DNA from: Poriferisodalis sp963663635
GTDB taxonomy: Bacteria > Actinomycetota > Acidimicrobiia > Acidimicrobiales > Poriferisodalaceae
Length of the DNA stretch: 64,000 nt
Direction of reading: 5' to 3'
Assembly: GCA_963663635.2 (NCBI GenBank)
Contig: CAXXMY010000011.1
Coordinates: 620,001 to 684,000, forward strand
Shown here piece by piece: positions 8,982 through 17,829 of the stretch (the first letter of the stretch is position 1; every line of letters starts with the position of its first letter). Made by a program: the position numbers and the translations under genes. The notes under the pieces are model-generated. The model worked only from the letters and a program-made list of their open reading frames with translations, was not told the DNA's origin and did not search any database.

Positions 8982-9827
8982 TCAGCCTGGTGCCGTTCGT
9001 TGTAGCTGGCGCAGCTCGCGGTAGCCGATGAGCGAGATGCCGCTCCGGCGGATGTGCGTCCGCAACTCGGCGTTGTCGCGCAGGTGCATCAGATCCTCGA
9101 CCCGTGAGCCCCAATCGGCGGTCAGCGACCGCAGCTCAGGAAGGTCGGCGGCGGGCTGGAGCTGCAACTCGGTGACGCCGGGTTCGAGCGAATCCAGCAG
9201 CTGCTCGATGCGCCGGTACCGGCCCGAGACGCCCGGCGCGACGCGCACGACGCGATCGGGTGTCACCACGCCTTCGGAGGCCACCAGTTCCGCAGCCGGG
9301 TATCCGAGCTGGGGGCGGACGCTCGTGTCGATCAGCCGCAGCGGCAGCCCGAACTCGGCTGCGAGCTCGAGGTACACGTCGAAGAACTCGGGCCGCACGC
9401 TCAGCACGTCGAGATGACTGTCGAGATGCGTGACATCGAAGCCCCAGAGGATCGCTCGCTCGATCTGCGCTCGACACTCACGCCGAACTTCGTCCAGATC
9501 GGCGTGGTCCCACACGTCGGTGACCGTGCTGGGCATCCCGCCGTTGCCGTCGAGCAGCGACGGGGCGTGGGTGATCGGACCCCACCGGTACAGCTCGAAT
9601 TCGGCGTTCAGCGTGAGCGCGACACCGACGTCCTCGCCTCGAAACCGTGCCGCTGCCTCCCGAGACCATGGGCATGGCACAAGCAGGGTTGCTGTGGTCG
9701 CCAGGCCGTCGCGCAGCGCTCCGTACGCGCCCTCGTTCATCGCATGGCAGCCGCCGAGTCCGGCCGCGCTGATGATCAGCAGCCTGTCGTCAGGGCAATA
9801 TCCGAGCTGCTGCACCAGCGGCGCCAC
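8982..9827 (-). CDS. ChbG/HpnK-like (YdjC) deacetylase homologue lacking metal ligands
   Basis: 281 residues, GTG start. The overall sequence follows the ChbG/HpnK carbohydrate deacetylase family (CHAMNEGAYGALRDGLATTATLL, DVWDHADLDEVRRECRAQIERA, THLDSHLDV). The first metal-binding motif, normally N-x-DD-x-G, reads SAAGLG here (residues 20-25). The G-x-HLTLN motif reads GVALTLN (68-74), replacing the histidine. Only the THLDSH motif (133-138) keeps its ligands. The frame is otherwise intact. Family assignment is good; loss of hydrolase activity is inferred from the missing Asp pair and His. The neighbouring nuclease gene ends ten bases upstream on the same strand. Confidence 0.75.
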   Translation of the reverse strand: MAPLVQQLGYCPDDRLLIISAAGLGGCHAMNEGAYGALRDGLATTATLLVPCPWSREAAARFRGEDVGVALTLNAEFELYRWGPITHAPSLLDGNGGMPSTVTDVWDHADLDEVRRECRAQIERAILWGFDVTHLDSHLDVLSVRPEFFDVYLELAAEFGLPLRLIDTSVRPQLGYPAAELVASEGVVTPDRVVRVAPGVSGRYRRIEQLLDSLEPGVTELQLQPAADLPELRSLTADWGSRVEDLMHLRDNAELRTHIRRSGISLIGYRELRQLQRTAPG

Positions 9828-9836
9828 GCCGACAAG

Positions 9837-10577
9837 CTAACCGGCGTCGTCGATTCGCTGGTCCGGTCCGCCACAGTCGGTCCAGATGCCCCGGCCATCA
9901 GCACGCGCATCGGACTGGGCAGCGTCGAGCACCGCCCGATGCTGCGTGTTCGGCTCGAAGTGCATCGTGCCCGCATAGCCGTCGAGCACGAGGTAGCGGT
10001 TCACGAACAGCCCGTCAGCGGCGCGATAGACGTACGCCAGCAGACGGTCGTAGCGGTCGTACAGCTCGGCGTCGCGCTGCAGCAGGACGTTCGTCCCCGG
10101 CGGCAGCAACTCGCGTGTTCGCACAGTTGCAGCGTCGCCGCCGCACTCTGCGGGCAAGTAGCCGCCCGTCTTCTCTGGGGTGTCGATGCCGATGAGGCGT
10201 ACCGGCGTGCGATTGCCGCTGATGTCCACCTCGATGGTGTCACCGTCGATGACGCTCAGCACGATGGCATTGGGCGTGAGGGTCGGCGCACCGCCTTCAG
10301 ACGCTGCGGTTGTGGGGTCTTGTGTGGCCCGCGAGGTCTCGGCGGGCTCGTCGGTCGCCGCCGGAGGCGCCGCCGCGCCCGAGCCCGGTGAACCCACTTC
10401 ATCTGGCGTGCCGAAGTACTGCCAGCCGCCCCACGCAAGAGCGAGGGCTCCTGCAAGCCCGCCGACGCGAAACCAACGAGCTCGATGTGCCCTCAAACGG
10501 GCGTCCGTGTTCGTGTTGGCGCTGTCGCTCAGAGGCGCTCGATGATCGTGCCGGTGCCCAGGCCGCCGCCGCAGCAC
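9837..10577 (-). CDS. Staphylococcal-nuclease-like protein, membrane-anchored
   Basis: An N-terminal transmembrane segment (WFRVGGLAGALALAWGGW), a Pro/Ala/Thr-rich linker and a complete SNase OB-fold. Motifs are VIDGDTIEV, VRLIGIDTPE (catalytic Arg and Glu) and DRYDRLLAYVY (second catalytic Arg), then NRYLVLDGYA. It is likely an extracytoplasmic Ca2+-dependent nuclease. The ATG at 10577 overlaps the upstream thiolase gene by 49 bases; a TTG at 10496 just before the membrane segment would avoid most of the overlap and is a realistic alternative. The function is well supported; the start is not. Confidence 0.85.
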   Translation of the reverse strand: MLRRRPGHRHDHRAPLSDSANTNTDARLRAHRARWFRVGGLAGALALAWGGWQYFGTPDEVGSPGSGAAAPPAATDEPAETSRATQDPTTAASEGGAPTLTPNAIVLSVIDGDTIEVDISGNRTPVRLIGIDTPEKTGGYLPAECGGDAATVRTRELLPPGTNVLLQRDAELYDRYDRLLAYVYRAADGLFVNRYLVLDGYAGTMHFEPNTQHRAVLDAAQSDARADGRGIWTDCGGPDQRIDDAG

Positions 10578-11725
10578 ATCGTGACCAGTCCGATGTTGCG
10601 GTCGGCTCGGTGCAGCTCGTGGACCGCCTTGGTGAGCAGGATGGCGCCGGTGCCGCCCAGCGGGTGACCGAGCGCGATGGCGCCGCCGTTGGGGTTGACG
10701 CCGTCCATGTCGGGGTTCATCTCGCGCTGCCAGGCGAGCACCACCGATGCGAACGCCTCGTTGATCTCGACGATGTCGACGTCTGACATCGCCATGCCGT
10801 TGCGCTCGAGCAGGTAGCTGGTGGCCTCGATGGGACCGGTGAGCATCAGCACCGGGTCGCTGCCCACCAGGCAGGTGTCGACGATGCGAGCGAGCGGCTC
10901 CAAGCCGAGCTCGGCGGCTCGCGAGCTGCGCATCAGCATGACTGCGCCCGCGCCGTCACTGATCTGCGACGAGGCGCCGGCGGTGTGCACGCCGCCTTCG
11001 AGCACCGGCTTCAGGCCTGCAAGCCCTTCGGCGGTGGTGGGCCGGATGCCGCCGTCTCGTGTCACGTGGCGAACTTCGCCGGTCGGCTGTCGCTCATCGT
11101 CCAACGCTGGAGCGTCGATCTCGACGATTTGCGTGGCGAAGCGATCTTCTTCCCAGGCGCGCGCGGCGTTGTTCTGGCTCCGCAGGCCGAAGGCATCGCA
11201 TTCCTCGCGGCTGATCGACCACTTCTTGGCCATGAGTTCTGCGCCCTGGAATTGCGTCGTGTACTCGTAGTGCTCCTTGTAGCGAGCGGTTGCGGTGCGC
11301 TGGCCCTTCTTGTAGCTCGACCCCATCGGGTTGCGGGTCATGGACTCGACACCGCAGCCGATCGCCGAGTCGACCACGCCGCTGGCCACGAGGCCGTAGG
11401 CCAGCGTCACGGCTTGCTGGCTCGATCCGCACTGGGCATCGACCGTCGTGGACGCAACCGACAGCGGGAAGCCGGCGCCAAGCCACGCATTGCGGGCGAT
11501 GTTGGCGGTCTGCTCGCCCGCTTGGCTGACGCAGCCGCCGACGATCTGGCCGATCGAGCCCGGGTCGACCTCGGTGCGCTGCATCAGCGATGTCAGCACA
11601 TCGCTCAGCAGGTCTGACGGGTGGATGCCGCTGAGTTCGCCACCACGGCGGCCGACGGGGGAGCGGACGGCGTCGACGATGACGATGTCGTTGCCTGATT
11701 GCTGGGTCTTTGATGCGCTGCTCAT
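10529..11725 (-). CDS. Thiolase family acetyl-CoA acyltransferase
   Basis: 398 residues from the ATG at 11725 (a GTG at 11734 adds three residues). It catalyses thiolytic cleavage or condensation of acyl-CoA. Nucleophilic Cys99 lies in VDAQCGSSQQA, with NEAFAS, GHPLGGTGA (catalytic His) and CCGGGLGTGTIIERL (second Cys) following. The sequence resembles the FadA/FadA5 group used for beta-oxidation of fatty acids and sterol side chains. The acyl-CoA genes downstream of it across 12-20 kb fit such a role. The last bases overlap the nuclease gene on the same strand. Confidence 0.92.
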   Translation of the reverse strand: MSSASKTQQSGNDIVIVDAVRSPVGRRGGELSGIHPSDLLSDVLTSLMQRTEVDPGSIGQIVGGCVSQAGEQTANIARNAWLGAGFPLSVASTTVDAQCGSSQQAVTLAYGLVASGVVDSAIGCGVESMTRNPMGSSYKKGQRTATARYKEHYEYTTQFQGAELMAKKWSISREECDAFGLRSQNNAARAWEEDRFATQIVEIDAPALDDERQPTGEVRHVTRDGGIRPTTAEGLAGLKPVLEGGVHTAGASSQISDGAGAVMLMRSSRAAELGLEPLARIVDTCLVGSDPVLMLTGPIEATSYLLERNGMAMSDVDIVEINEAFASVVLAWQREMNPDMDGVNPNGGAIALGHPLGGTGAILLTKAVHELHRADRNIGLVTMCCGGGLGTGTIIERL

Positions 11726-11800
11726 GTGCGGCACTGTACTTGCGTTGCTTCTGTCGCGACTTGGGCATTCGCGCTGATCATTGCTGGGCGCTCGGGCGGC

Positions 11801-11971
11801 TCAGGCCGCGTCAAGGCCGATGCTCGGCGGCCGAGGAACCTCCGCTAGCACGGCACGAGCCTGTGCCACGCCACGAAGGCCCGTCTGCCGGGTAGCCCGA
11901 TTCAGTCGGTGGCCCTTCCGACCCGACGACACCAGCCGGAGCTGGTTTCCGAGTTCAAGCTGTTCTGCCAT
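11801..11971 (-). CDS. Small conserved-looking hypothetical protein
   Basis: A 56-residue frame from the ATG at 11971. The second half, RLNRATRQTGLRGVAQARAVL, resembles the C-terminus of short uncharacterised actinobacterial proteins with a basic helix of this kind, but I cannot name a family. It sits between the thiolase promoter and the divergent LLM gene. No clear ribosome-binding site is visible. It could be a chance frame; the recognisable C-terminal pattern is the main reason to list it. Confidence 0.4.
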   Translation of the reverse strand: MAEQLELGNQLRLVSSGRKGHRLNRATRQTGLRGVAQARAVLAEVPRPPSIGLDAA

Positions 11972-12078
11972 GTGCCCATTGTGATTAAGGGGTGTGACAG
12001 ACATGAATTCCCGACACCCTCGCACTGGGTCAGCTACACACTGGATCGTTGATCGGAGGTGCAACTAGCCTGCGCGCC

Positions 12079-13053
12079 GTGACCTCCTACCGCTACGGCA
12101 TCACCGTCCCATTCGGCGATCCTCTGCACGCCCAGGCCGACCTGTATCGCGAGTTCGCCGACCTCGGCTACACGGAGTTCTGGAGTTCCGAGGCCGACGG
12201 CACCGACGGCTTCACGCCGCTGGTGCTGGCCTCGCAATGGGTGCCCGACGTTCGACTCGGCATCGCCATCGTCCCGGCGTTCACCCGAGGCCCGGCACTG
12301 CTCGCCCAGCAGACGGCTGCCATTTGCGAAGCCGCCCCAGGCCGCTTCGCCATGGGCATCGGCGCTTCCTCCAACGTGATCGTCGAGCGCTGGAACGGCA
12401 TCCCGTTCGACGAACCCTTCAAGCGCACCCGCGACACCGCGCGGTTCCTGCGTCAGGCACTCACCGGCGAGAAGGTGACCGAGACGTACGACACCTTCGA
12501 GATCCAGGGCTTTCGCCTCGGCCGCCCGCCCGAGGTCCAGCCGCCGATCCTGCTGGCCGCACTGCGGCCCGGCATGCTCCGGCTGGCGGGCAGCGAAGCC
12601 GATGGCGCAATCATCAACTGGCTGTCTGCTGACGACGTCGCCACCGTGCGGCCGTACGTCGACGAGGGTGGCGACGGCAAGGAAGTGGTAGCACGCATCT
12701 TCGTGTGCCCCAATCCTGATGCCGACACCGTCCGGGCCGGCTTCAAGCGGGCGATGGCTGCCTACCTCAACGTGCCGGTCTACGCCGAGTTCCACCGTTG
12801 GCTCGGCCGGGGCGAGCTGCTCGCCGCCATGTGGGAGCGCTGGTCCGAGGGCGACCGCCGCGGCGCACTCGAGGTCATCGACGACGATCTGGTTGACGAA
12901 CTGCTGGTGCACGGCACGCCGGAGGCGTGCCGGGAGCACATCGACCGGTATCACGCCAACGGCGTTGACGTGTCGGCCATCTCGATCATGCCCTTCGGCG
13001 GCATCGACCCTGTCCAAGCTGCCAGGGATCTTTCCCCGGCAGCTCGCCGCTAG
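12079..13053 (+). CDS. LLM-class F420-dependent oxidoreductase
   Basis: A bacterial-luciferase-fold TIM barrel of about 324 residues. The family pattern is visible in FADLGYTEFWSSEADGTDGFTPLVLA, RLGIAIVPAFTRGPALLAQQTAA, GRFAMGIGASSNVIVERWNGIPF and PPILLAALRPGMLRLAGSEADG. Such proteins use reduced F420 (less often FMN) to reduce diverse substrates; the substrate cannot be read from sequence. GTG 12079 is preferred because it starts right at the conserved YRYGITVPF strand. The enoyl-CoA hydratase gene follows 67 bases later on the same strand. Confidence 0.88.
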   Translation: MTSYRYGITVPFGDPLHAQADLYREFADLGYTEFWSSEADGTDGFTPLVLASQWVPDVRLGIAIVPAFTRGPALLAQQTAAICEAAPGRFAMGIGASSNVIVERWNGIPFDEPFKRTRDTARFLRQALTGEKVTETYDTFEIQGFRLGRPPEVQPPILLAALRPGMLRLAGSEADGAIINWLSADDVATVRPYVDEGGDGKEVVARIFVCPNPDADTVRAGFKRAMAAYLNVPVYAEFHRWLGRGELLAAMWERWSEGDRRGALEVIDDDLVDELLVHGTPEACREHIDRYHANGVDVSAISIMPFGGIDPVQAARDLSPAARR

Positions 13054-13120
13054 GCCGGTCGACTCGGCGCAGAGCCGCGTAGTCTCCCGAGTACGCCGCG
13101 GTTCGGAAAGAGGAGCAACC

Positions 13121-13909
13121 ATGGACCTGTCAACGATTACCTACGAGGTGCGTGACGGCGTCGCGCATGTGCGGCTCAGCCGTCCCGAGGGTGCCAATGC
13201 AGTGAATCCGCAGTTCTCACGCGAGCTGCGATCCGTCATGCTCGAGATCGAGTGGGACGACGCCGTCAAGGCGGTGTCGGTCACCGCGGAGGGCAAGGTG
13301 TTCTGCGCCGGTGGCGACCTCAAGGAGTTCTACGCAGCCGGCGACGGGCTGCCCAAGCTGGCGAGTGACATGCTCGTCGACTTCCACGGCGCCATCTACA
13401 AGATGAATCGGGTGCCCAAGCCGTTCGTGGCCGGCGTGGGCGGGGCCGCCGGCGGTGCGGGCATGTCCATCGTGAGTGCATTCGACCTGGTGGTGGCAGG
13501 CGAGTCCTCTCGCTTCACGATGGCCTACACACGGGTCGGTGTCACCCCTGACGGCACGTCCACCTACTTCTTGGCCCGCCATATCGGTGTCCGCCGGATG
13601 CTCGACTTGACGCTCACGAACCGCACGCTCAGCGCGGCCGAGGCCGAGCAGTGGGGCATCGTGAACCGCGTGGTGCCCGACGACGAGGTCGATTCGGCAA
13701 CCGCCGAGCTGGCCCAGTCGCTCGCGGACGGCCCGGCATGGGCGCTGGGGCACGCCAAGCGCATCGTGTACGAAGGCTTCGATAGCCCACTGGAGCAGGC
13801 CGGCGAGGTCGAAGGCACCACCATCACCACAGCCATGCGCACCCACGACGGCCGCGAAGGCATCGCGGCGTTCGTGGAGCGGCGTCCGCCGAATTTCACC
13901 GGCAACTGA
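13121..13909 (+). CDS. Enoyl-CoA hydratase/isomerase family protein
   Basis: A crotonase-fold protein of 262 residues. The ATG at 13121 has AAGAGGAG six bases upstream, which fixes the start. Oxyanion-hole motifs are FCAGGDLKEF and GVGGAAGGAGMSIVSAFDLVVAG; the C-terminal trimerisation helix region (GREGIAAFVERRPPNF) is intact. It probably hydrates or isomerises an enoyl-CoA in beta-oxidation. The catalytic Glu of classical hydratases (second glutamate near residue 145) is not obvious in RVGVTPDGTSTYFLARHIG, so isomerase or other crotonase chemistry is possible. Confidence 0.88.
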   Translation: MDLSTITYEVRDGVAHVRLSRPEGANAVNPQFSRELRSVMLEIEWDDAVKAVSVTAEGKVFCAGGDLKEFYAAGDGLPKLASDMLVDFHGAIYKMNRVPKPFVAGVGGAAGGAGMSIVSAFDLVVAGESSRFTMAYTRVGVTPDGTSTYFLARHIGVRRMLDLTLTNRTLSAAEAEQWGIVNRVVPDDEVDSATAELAQSLADGPAWALGHAKRIVYEGFDSPLEQAGEVEGTTITTAMRTHDGREGIAAFVERRPPNFTGN

Positions 13910-13991
13910 GCGCGCCGGCTGGCTGGGTGCCCGCGGATTGTTCCGCCGGCTGGCCCGGTATTCGCTCACAACTTCGCTGACGGCGGCTCGG

Positions 13992-14018
13992 GCGCAGCGC
14001 GCAATCACCGCGCTGCGC
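13992..14018. terminator. Terminator-like GC hairpin
   Basis: Perfect 10-bp arms gcgcagcgcg (13992-14001) and cgcgctgcgc (14009-14018) around a 7-base loop, 83 bases after the enoyl-CoA hydratase stop and before the RidA gene. There is no T tract, as is common in high-GC actinobacteria, so termination is only inferred. Confidence 0.4.
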
Positions 14019-14078
14019 GTCGGCGCGCACTAGACAGGGCGGAAGCAGCACTGCTTCGGTGCCTGAGGAGCGCACGTC

Positions 14079-15203
14079 ATGCCCCCCGAAGAGATCACCC
14101 CAGAGTCTTTTCCGTGGCTGGACACCAGTCGCTACTCGTTCTCGCAGGGCATTGAAGCCGCTGGAGCCGCATGGCTGGCGGGCCAGACTGCGGGTGAATT
14201 CGACATCGAATCAGGCCGAATTGTCGTTCGCGGCGACGGGGCGGCACAGGCCGGGGTGTGCTGGGCCAAGATCGAAGCGGTCCTCGATGCGGCGGACCGT
14301 GACGTCGGCGACTGTTCTGAAGTCACCGAGTTTGTGACGATCGCAGGATCGCCTCAGCGAGATGCGATCACAGCAGAGCGTCCCCATGGCCTGGGCGGCG
14401 CGGTGGGCGGGGCCCGGATGTCGACGTTCATCGTCGAATCGCTGGTGCGACCCGACGCGCAGGTCGAGGTCGAGGTGGTAGCAGGGCTTGCGAACGGCCT
14501 CGTTCGCGTCCCGCAGGTGCTCCCGCTCGACGACGACGGCGGGGTCGTGTTGCCGGGCGACTTTGCTGGCCAATGCGAGTGGGTGCTCGAAGAGGCGGGC
14601 CGGCGACTGGAACCTCATGGCCTAGATCTCAGCCACGTCGTGCGAGTGATCCAGCAGACCACCCCGGCGACCCGACGCCAGTACAACGAGAGCGGAGCGG
14701 CTCGCCGCCGACTGCTTGGACCACAGTTCCCGTCCTCCACAGGGCTGCTGATGCCCGAGTTGCCGCATCCCGACGTGCTGGTCGCTCTCGATGTATGGGC
14801 GTCATCGGAGCCGAAGTCGGTGATTCCCTATCTGCAAGACGCGTACGCACCGCTCACATTCAGTCCGGCCGTCGCGGCCGGGGGGCTGCTGTTCATCTCC
14901 GGCACCACGGCGTTCAACCTATCGAGCGGCGAGACCGTCGCCGAGGGCGACATCGGCGGCCAGGCCGAGTTCGTGTACGGCGAGATCGGCAAGATCTGCG
15001 AGATGGCGGGCACATCGCTCGACAACCTCGTCAAGACGGTGGAGTACGTGACTCCAGACGGCATCGAGAACTACCGGGACGTCGGTGCGGTTCGCCAGAA
15101 CGTGCTGGGGCGCCCGTTCCCTGCCTCGACAGGCGTCGTGGTCTCAGGCCTGCTCAGCCGCCGGTGGCTGATCGAGGTGGAAGCCGTCGCCGCTATTCCG
15201 TGA
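14079..15203 (+). CDS. Protein of three tandem RidA (YjgF/L-PSP) units
   Basis: 374 residues; ATG 14079 has GAGGAG eight bases upstream. Three RidA-like stretches are visible. The first, about residues 18-90 (GAAWLAGQTAGEFD... AGVCWAKIEAVLDAA), is shortened. The second is about 135-240 (QCEWVLEEAGRRLEPHGLDLSHVVRV, then PSSTGLLMP). The third, about 258-374, is the best preserved (GLLFISGTTAFNLSSGETV, LVKTVEYVT, FPASTGVVV). Single RidA proteins deaminate enamine/imine intermediates or act in catabolic pathways. A fused triple form suggests a pseudo-trimer. It lies 50 bases before the hot-dog hydratase gene. Confidence 0.78.
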   Translation: MPPEEITPESFPWLDTSRYSFSQGIEAAGAAWLAGQTAGEFDIESGRIVVRGDGAAQAGVCWAKIEAVLDAADRDVGDCSEVTEFVTIAGSPQRDAITAERPHGLGGAVGGARMSTFIVESLVRPDAQVEVEVVAGLANGLVRVPQVLPLDDDGGVVLPGDFAGQCEWVLEEAGRRLEPHGLDLSHVVRVIQQTTPATRRQYNESGAARRRLLGPQFPSSTGLLMPELPHPDVLVALDVWASSEPKSVIPYLQDAYAPLTFSPAVAAGGLLFISGTTAFNLSSGETVAEGDIGGQAEFVYGEIGKICEMAGTSLDNLVKTVEYVTPDGIENYRDVGAVRQNVLGRPFPASTGVVVSGLLSRRWLIEVEAVAAIP

Positions 15204-15252
15204 GGTGCCCGACCGATGGGTCACACCGCACGGGCTGGGTCGCGGGTGTGAC

Positions 15253-16266
15253 ATGAACAGCCTTCTGACCGATGACGTGCGGGCACTGCTCGGGGCCGAG
15301 GTTGCCTACACCGCTCCCGAGCCGCTGAGCCGGGCTTCGATCCGGTACTTCGCGACTGCGATCGGCGCCGATCCCGACCGCTGGCGCGACGAAGCCCCGC
15401 CCACACTCATCTGCGAGACCGCGCAGCTGACCGGTCGATCCGCGCCGAACGCGAGCTTCTACCTGGGCCACACCTGGGAGCTGCCGCTGCCAGTGCCGTG
15501 CGCCATGTTCCGGGGCGGCAACGACTACCGCTTCTGGCGTGCAGCGCGACCGGACGACGTGATCCACACCTCATGGTGTCTCACCGATGCGGTTGAACGG
15601 CGGGACAGGGCGGGCGAGCCGTTGCTGTTCGTCACCGCCGAGGCGACCTACCGCGCCGACAGTGCCGCCGGCGAGGGAGATCTCGTCGCTACCAACACCG
15701 AGACAATGATCTTCCGCCCGCGTGACCGCACCGAGACGTCGCCGGCCTCCGCCGCCGGACCCGCCCGCGACGCCGATCCGACTGCCGCGCGAGATGCCAC
15801 AGCGTCTGTCGCGCCGGACGCCGGGCTCGGCACGGCCCCGCAAGCAACCGCCGGGCGACCAGACGCTGAGCGACCGAACGTCGGAACCAGCCTTCCGCCG
15901 TTGGTGCGGCGCATCGGGCTGCCCGACATGGTCGCCTATGGGGCTGCCACGTGGGATTGGCACCGGCTCCACTACGACCCTGCGTTTGCGCAACGCGCTG
16001 GCGCCGCGGCACCTCTGGTGGACGGCCAGATGCTCGGTGCCCTGCTTGCGGAGCAGGTGCTCCGTTTCGCTGGTTCGCACGCTCGCCTGACCCGCCTCGT
16101 GTACCGAAATAGCGCTCCTGTCCTGGCCGGCCAGACAGTTGTCTGCTCAGGCACGGTCGCAACCGCCGATGACGCCGGTTTCAGCGTCGATCTGTCGGTG
16201 ACGGTCGGCGACAACGCCGTCGTCGCGCCCGCATTCGCCCAACTGGACTGGGCAGGGCAGCCGTAA
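15253..16266 (+). CDS. Fused double hot-dog (FAS1-like/MaoC) dehydratase
   Basis: 337 residues from ATG 15253, which starts just before the conserved N-terminal domain. Residues about 5-150 form the MaoC_dehydrat_N (FAS1_DH) hot-dog (EPLSRASIRYFATAIGADPD, APPTLI). An Ala/Thr-rich linker (about 155-215) joins it to a C-terminal MaoC-like hot-dog with DWHRLHYDPAFA and VDGQMLGALLAE. This architecture hydrates enoyl-CoA, as in mesaconyl-CoA or 3-hydroxyacyl dehydratases. The same two domains occur as separate genes at 57348-58331. The catalytic D-x5-H motif is present in the C-terminal domain. Confidence 0.85.
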   Translation: MNSLLTDDVRALLGAEVAYTAPEPLSRASIRYFATAIGADPDRWRDEAPPTLICETAQLTGRSAPNASFYLGHTWELPLPVPCAMFRGGNDYRFWRAARPDDVIHTSWCLTDAVERRDRAGEPLLFVTAEATYRADSAAGEGDLVATNTETMIFRPRDRTETSPASAAGPARDADPTAARDATASVAPDAGLGTAPQATAGRPDAERPNVGTSLPPLVRRIGLPDMVAYGAATWDWHRLHYDPAFAQRAGAAAPLVDGQMLGALLAEQVLRFAGSHARLTRLVYRNSAPVLAGQTVVCSGTVATADDAGFSVDLSVTVGDNAVVAPAFAQLDWAGQP

Positions 16267-16302
16267 CCTTGTGACAGGAGCCGTCTCCAAAGGAGCGCTC
16301 GG

Positions 16303-17094
16303 GTGACTATCAGCGACGACGAGCTTCGTACGCGGTTGCGGCTCGGCGAGGACTCCTTGTGGGAGTTCAAGGAATTCGAATTCCGCGGTGACCGGCCCGC
16401 GTCGCCGAGCCGTGACGACCTCGCCAATGAAATCGCTGCGTTCGCCAATGCGCAAGGCGGCAATCTTCTGTGTGGCATTACCGACGGTGGCGACTTGCAA
16501 GGCATGCGCAGAGCCCAGCTCGACAATCTCGAATCACTCGTTGTCGAAATTTGCCGGGATTCCATCGAACTGCCGCTCGTGACGTTCATTCACCGTCGAG
16601 AGCTTGATTCTCAAGCGTTTCTCGTCGTCGAGGTCCCCTCTGGATCGAGTGCACACGAGGTGGGGGGACAGAGCTACGTGCGCGTCGGAAGTTCGAAGCG
16701 GCGGATGACCAGCGACGAGCGGCTGCGCCTGGCCGAACGCCGAGCACAGGCCGGTTATATGTGGTTCGACGAACAGCCGGTGCCGGGCACCAGTTTCAAG
16801 AGCCTTGATCCGTCGTTGTGGCGGCCTCTCTTGAGCGCTCAGGGCGCGCTCAATCCAGAATTGGCGTTGACGCAGATGGGGATTCTGCGCGATGACTCGG
16901 ACGGAATCGTCCGGGCCACCTTGGCTGGCGTTCTGCTCTTCAGTGCCTCTCCGGACGAGTGGCTGCCGCAGGCACGCATCACCGCAACCCGTTACGACGG
17001 GGTGTCGCAATCGTCAGGCCAGATTGATACCCGTGTCATCACTGGTCCTCTCAACACACAAGTCGCCGAGGCGATGGCGTTCCGATCATTCTGA
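16303..17094 (+). pseudogene. AlbA_2 (Schlafen-type) ATP-binding protein, N-terminal part of an internally deleted gene
   Basis: GTG start with AAAGGAG upstream. The first 263 codons encode an intact AlbA_2 DNA-binding domain (EFKEFEFRGDRPASPSRDDL... FANAQGGNLLCGIT, and SYVRVGSSKRRM) and the linker (AGVLLFSASPDEWLPQARI, then VITGPLNTQVAEAMAF). The frame then ends abruptly in RSF-stop, where relatives continue into a GHKL/HATPase_c_4 domain of about 200 residues. The next frame (0 relative) reads GDGVPIILSETRAASG across the junction, which resembles the far C-terminal side of such proteins. I infer that an out-of-frame internal deletion near 17075-17090 removed the ATPase domain. Confidence 0.7.
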
Positions 17095-17117
17095 GCGAGA
17101 CCCGCGCCGCAAGCGGA

Positions 17118-17708
17118 ATGGACGCGGCGTACCGGCTCATTGACGACACCGACCTTGTGTTGACCATCCCCGCCGCATCGCTCGAACAGACCCCAGCGTC
17201 CGCTGTCGTAACTGTGTATGGCGAGACGGGCCCGCTGGAAGGCGCAGAAGTCCTGGCCCTATTCCCGAACAAGACCTGGAAGAGCGCGAAGACAACCGGA
17301 GACGGTGAAGCAGTGCTCGACCTATACGCAACGCACTTGCCGATGTCAGTCTTCGCCGCGGCGCCGGGCCGCGTTGCAGGTCACATTGGGCGTTGGGTGC
17401 CGGCCGAAGGAGCGATGGCGTTCAAGCTGGAAGCGTTGACCGACGGGGGTTCGGCGATCTTCGCTGAGTCGACTGGCCATGTTCCGGGCTTGAACGGACG
17501 ATTGAATCCAATTCTCGACACCCTGGGAAGGACGTACATCTATGCGAGCAACGTCGCTGTCAACCAGGGCCTGCAACAGCCTGTGAACTTTGCAGTCGGC
17601 GAACCACTCGACATGGTTGACTCCGACGGGAATCGGTTTGAGGTCGTCGTGGTGGACATCGTGGGCCGTTCGGCGTTGCTGCAATACCGACGTATGCCGC
17701 TGGCCTGA
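17118..17708 (+). pseudogene. C-terminal part of the deleted AlbA_2 gene (regulatory-like beta domain)
   Basis: A 196-codon frame beginning MDAAYRLIDDTDLVLTIP. The frame is open upstream through the junction sequence, so the ATG at 17118 may simply be the first methionine of the old C-terminal region. The stretch SAVVTVYGETGPLEGAEVLALFPNKTWKSAKTT looks like a carboxypeptidase-regulatory-type beta-sandwich; the remainder (about 70-196) is unassigned. It could still be translated as a separate protein. The continuity with GDGVPIILSETRAASG immediately upstream supports a common origin with the AlbA_2 fragment. Confidence 0.55.
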
Positions 17709-17829
17709 GCGCGGTCGTCGGTTCTCATTCCCAATTCGGCCTGGCTCTCGTGCGAACGGGTTCTGCGGCCACGAGAGACCTAGCATCGGGCGCCGCAGAA
17801 CCAGCGGCGATCGAGACAAGGGGCTGGGC

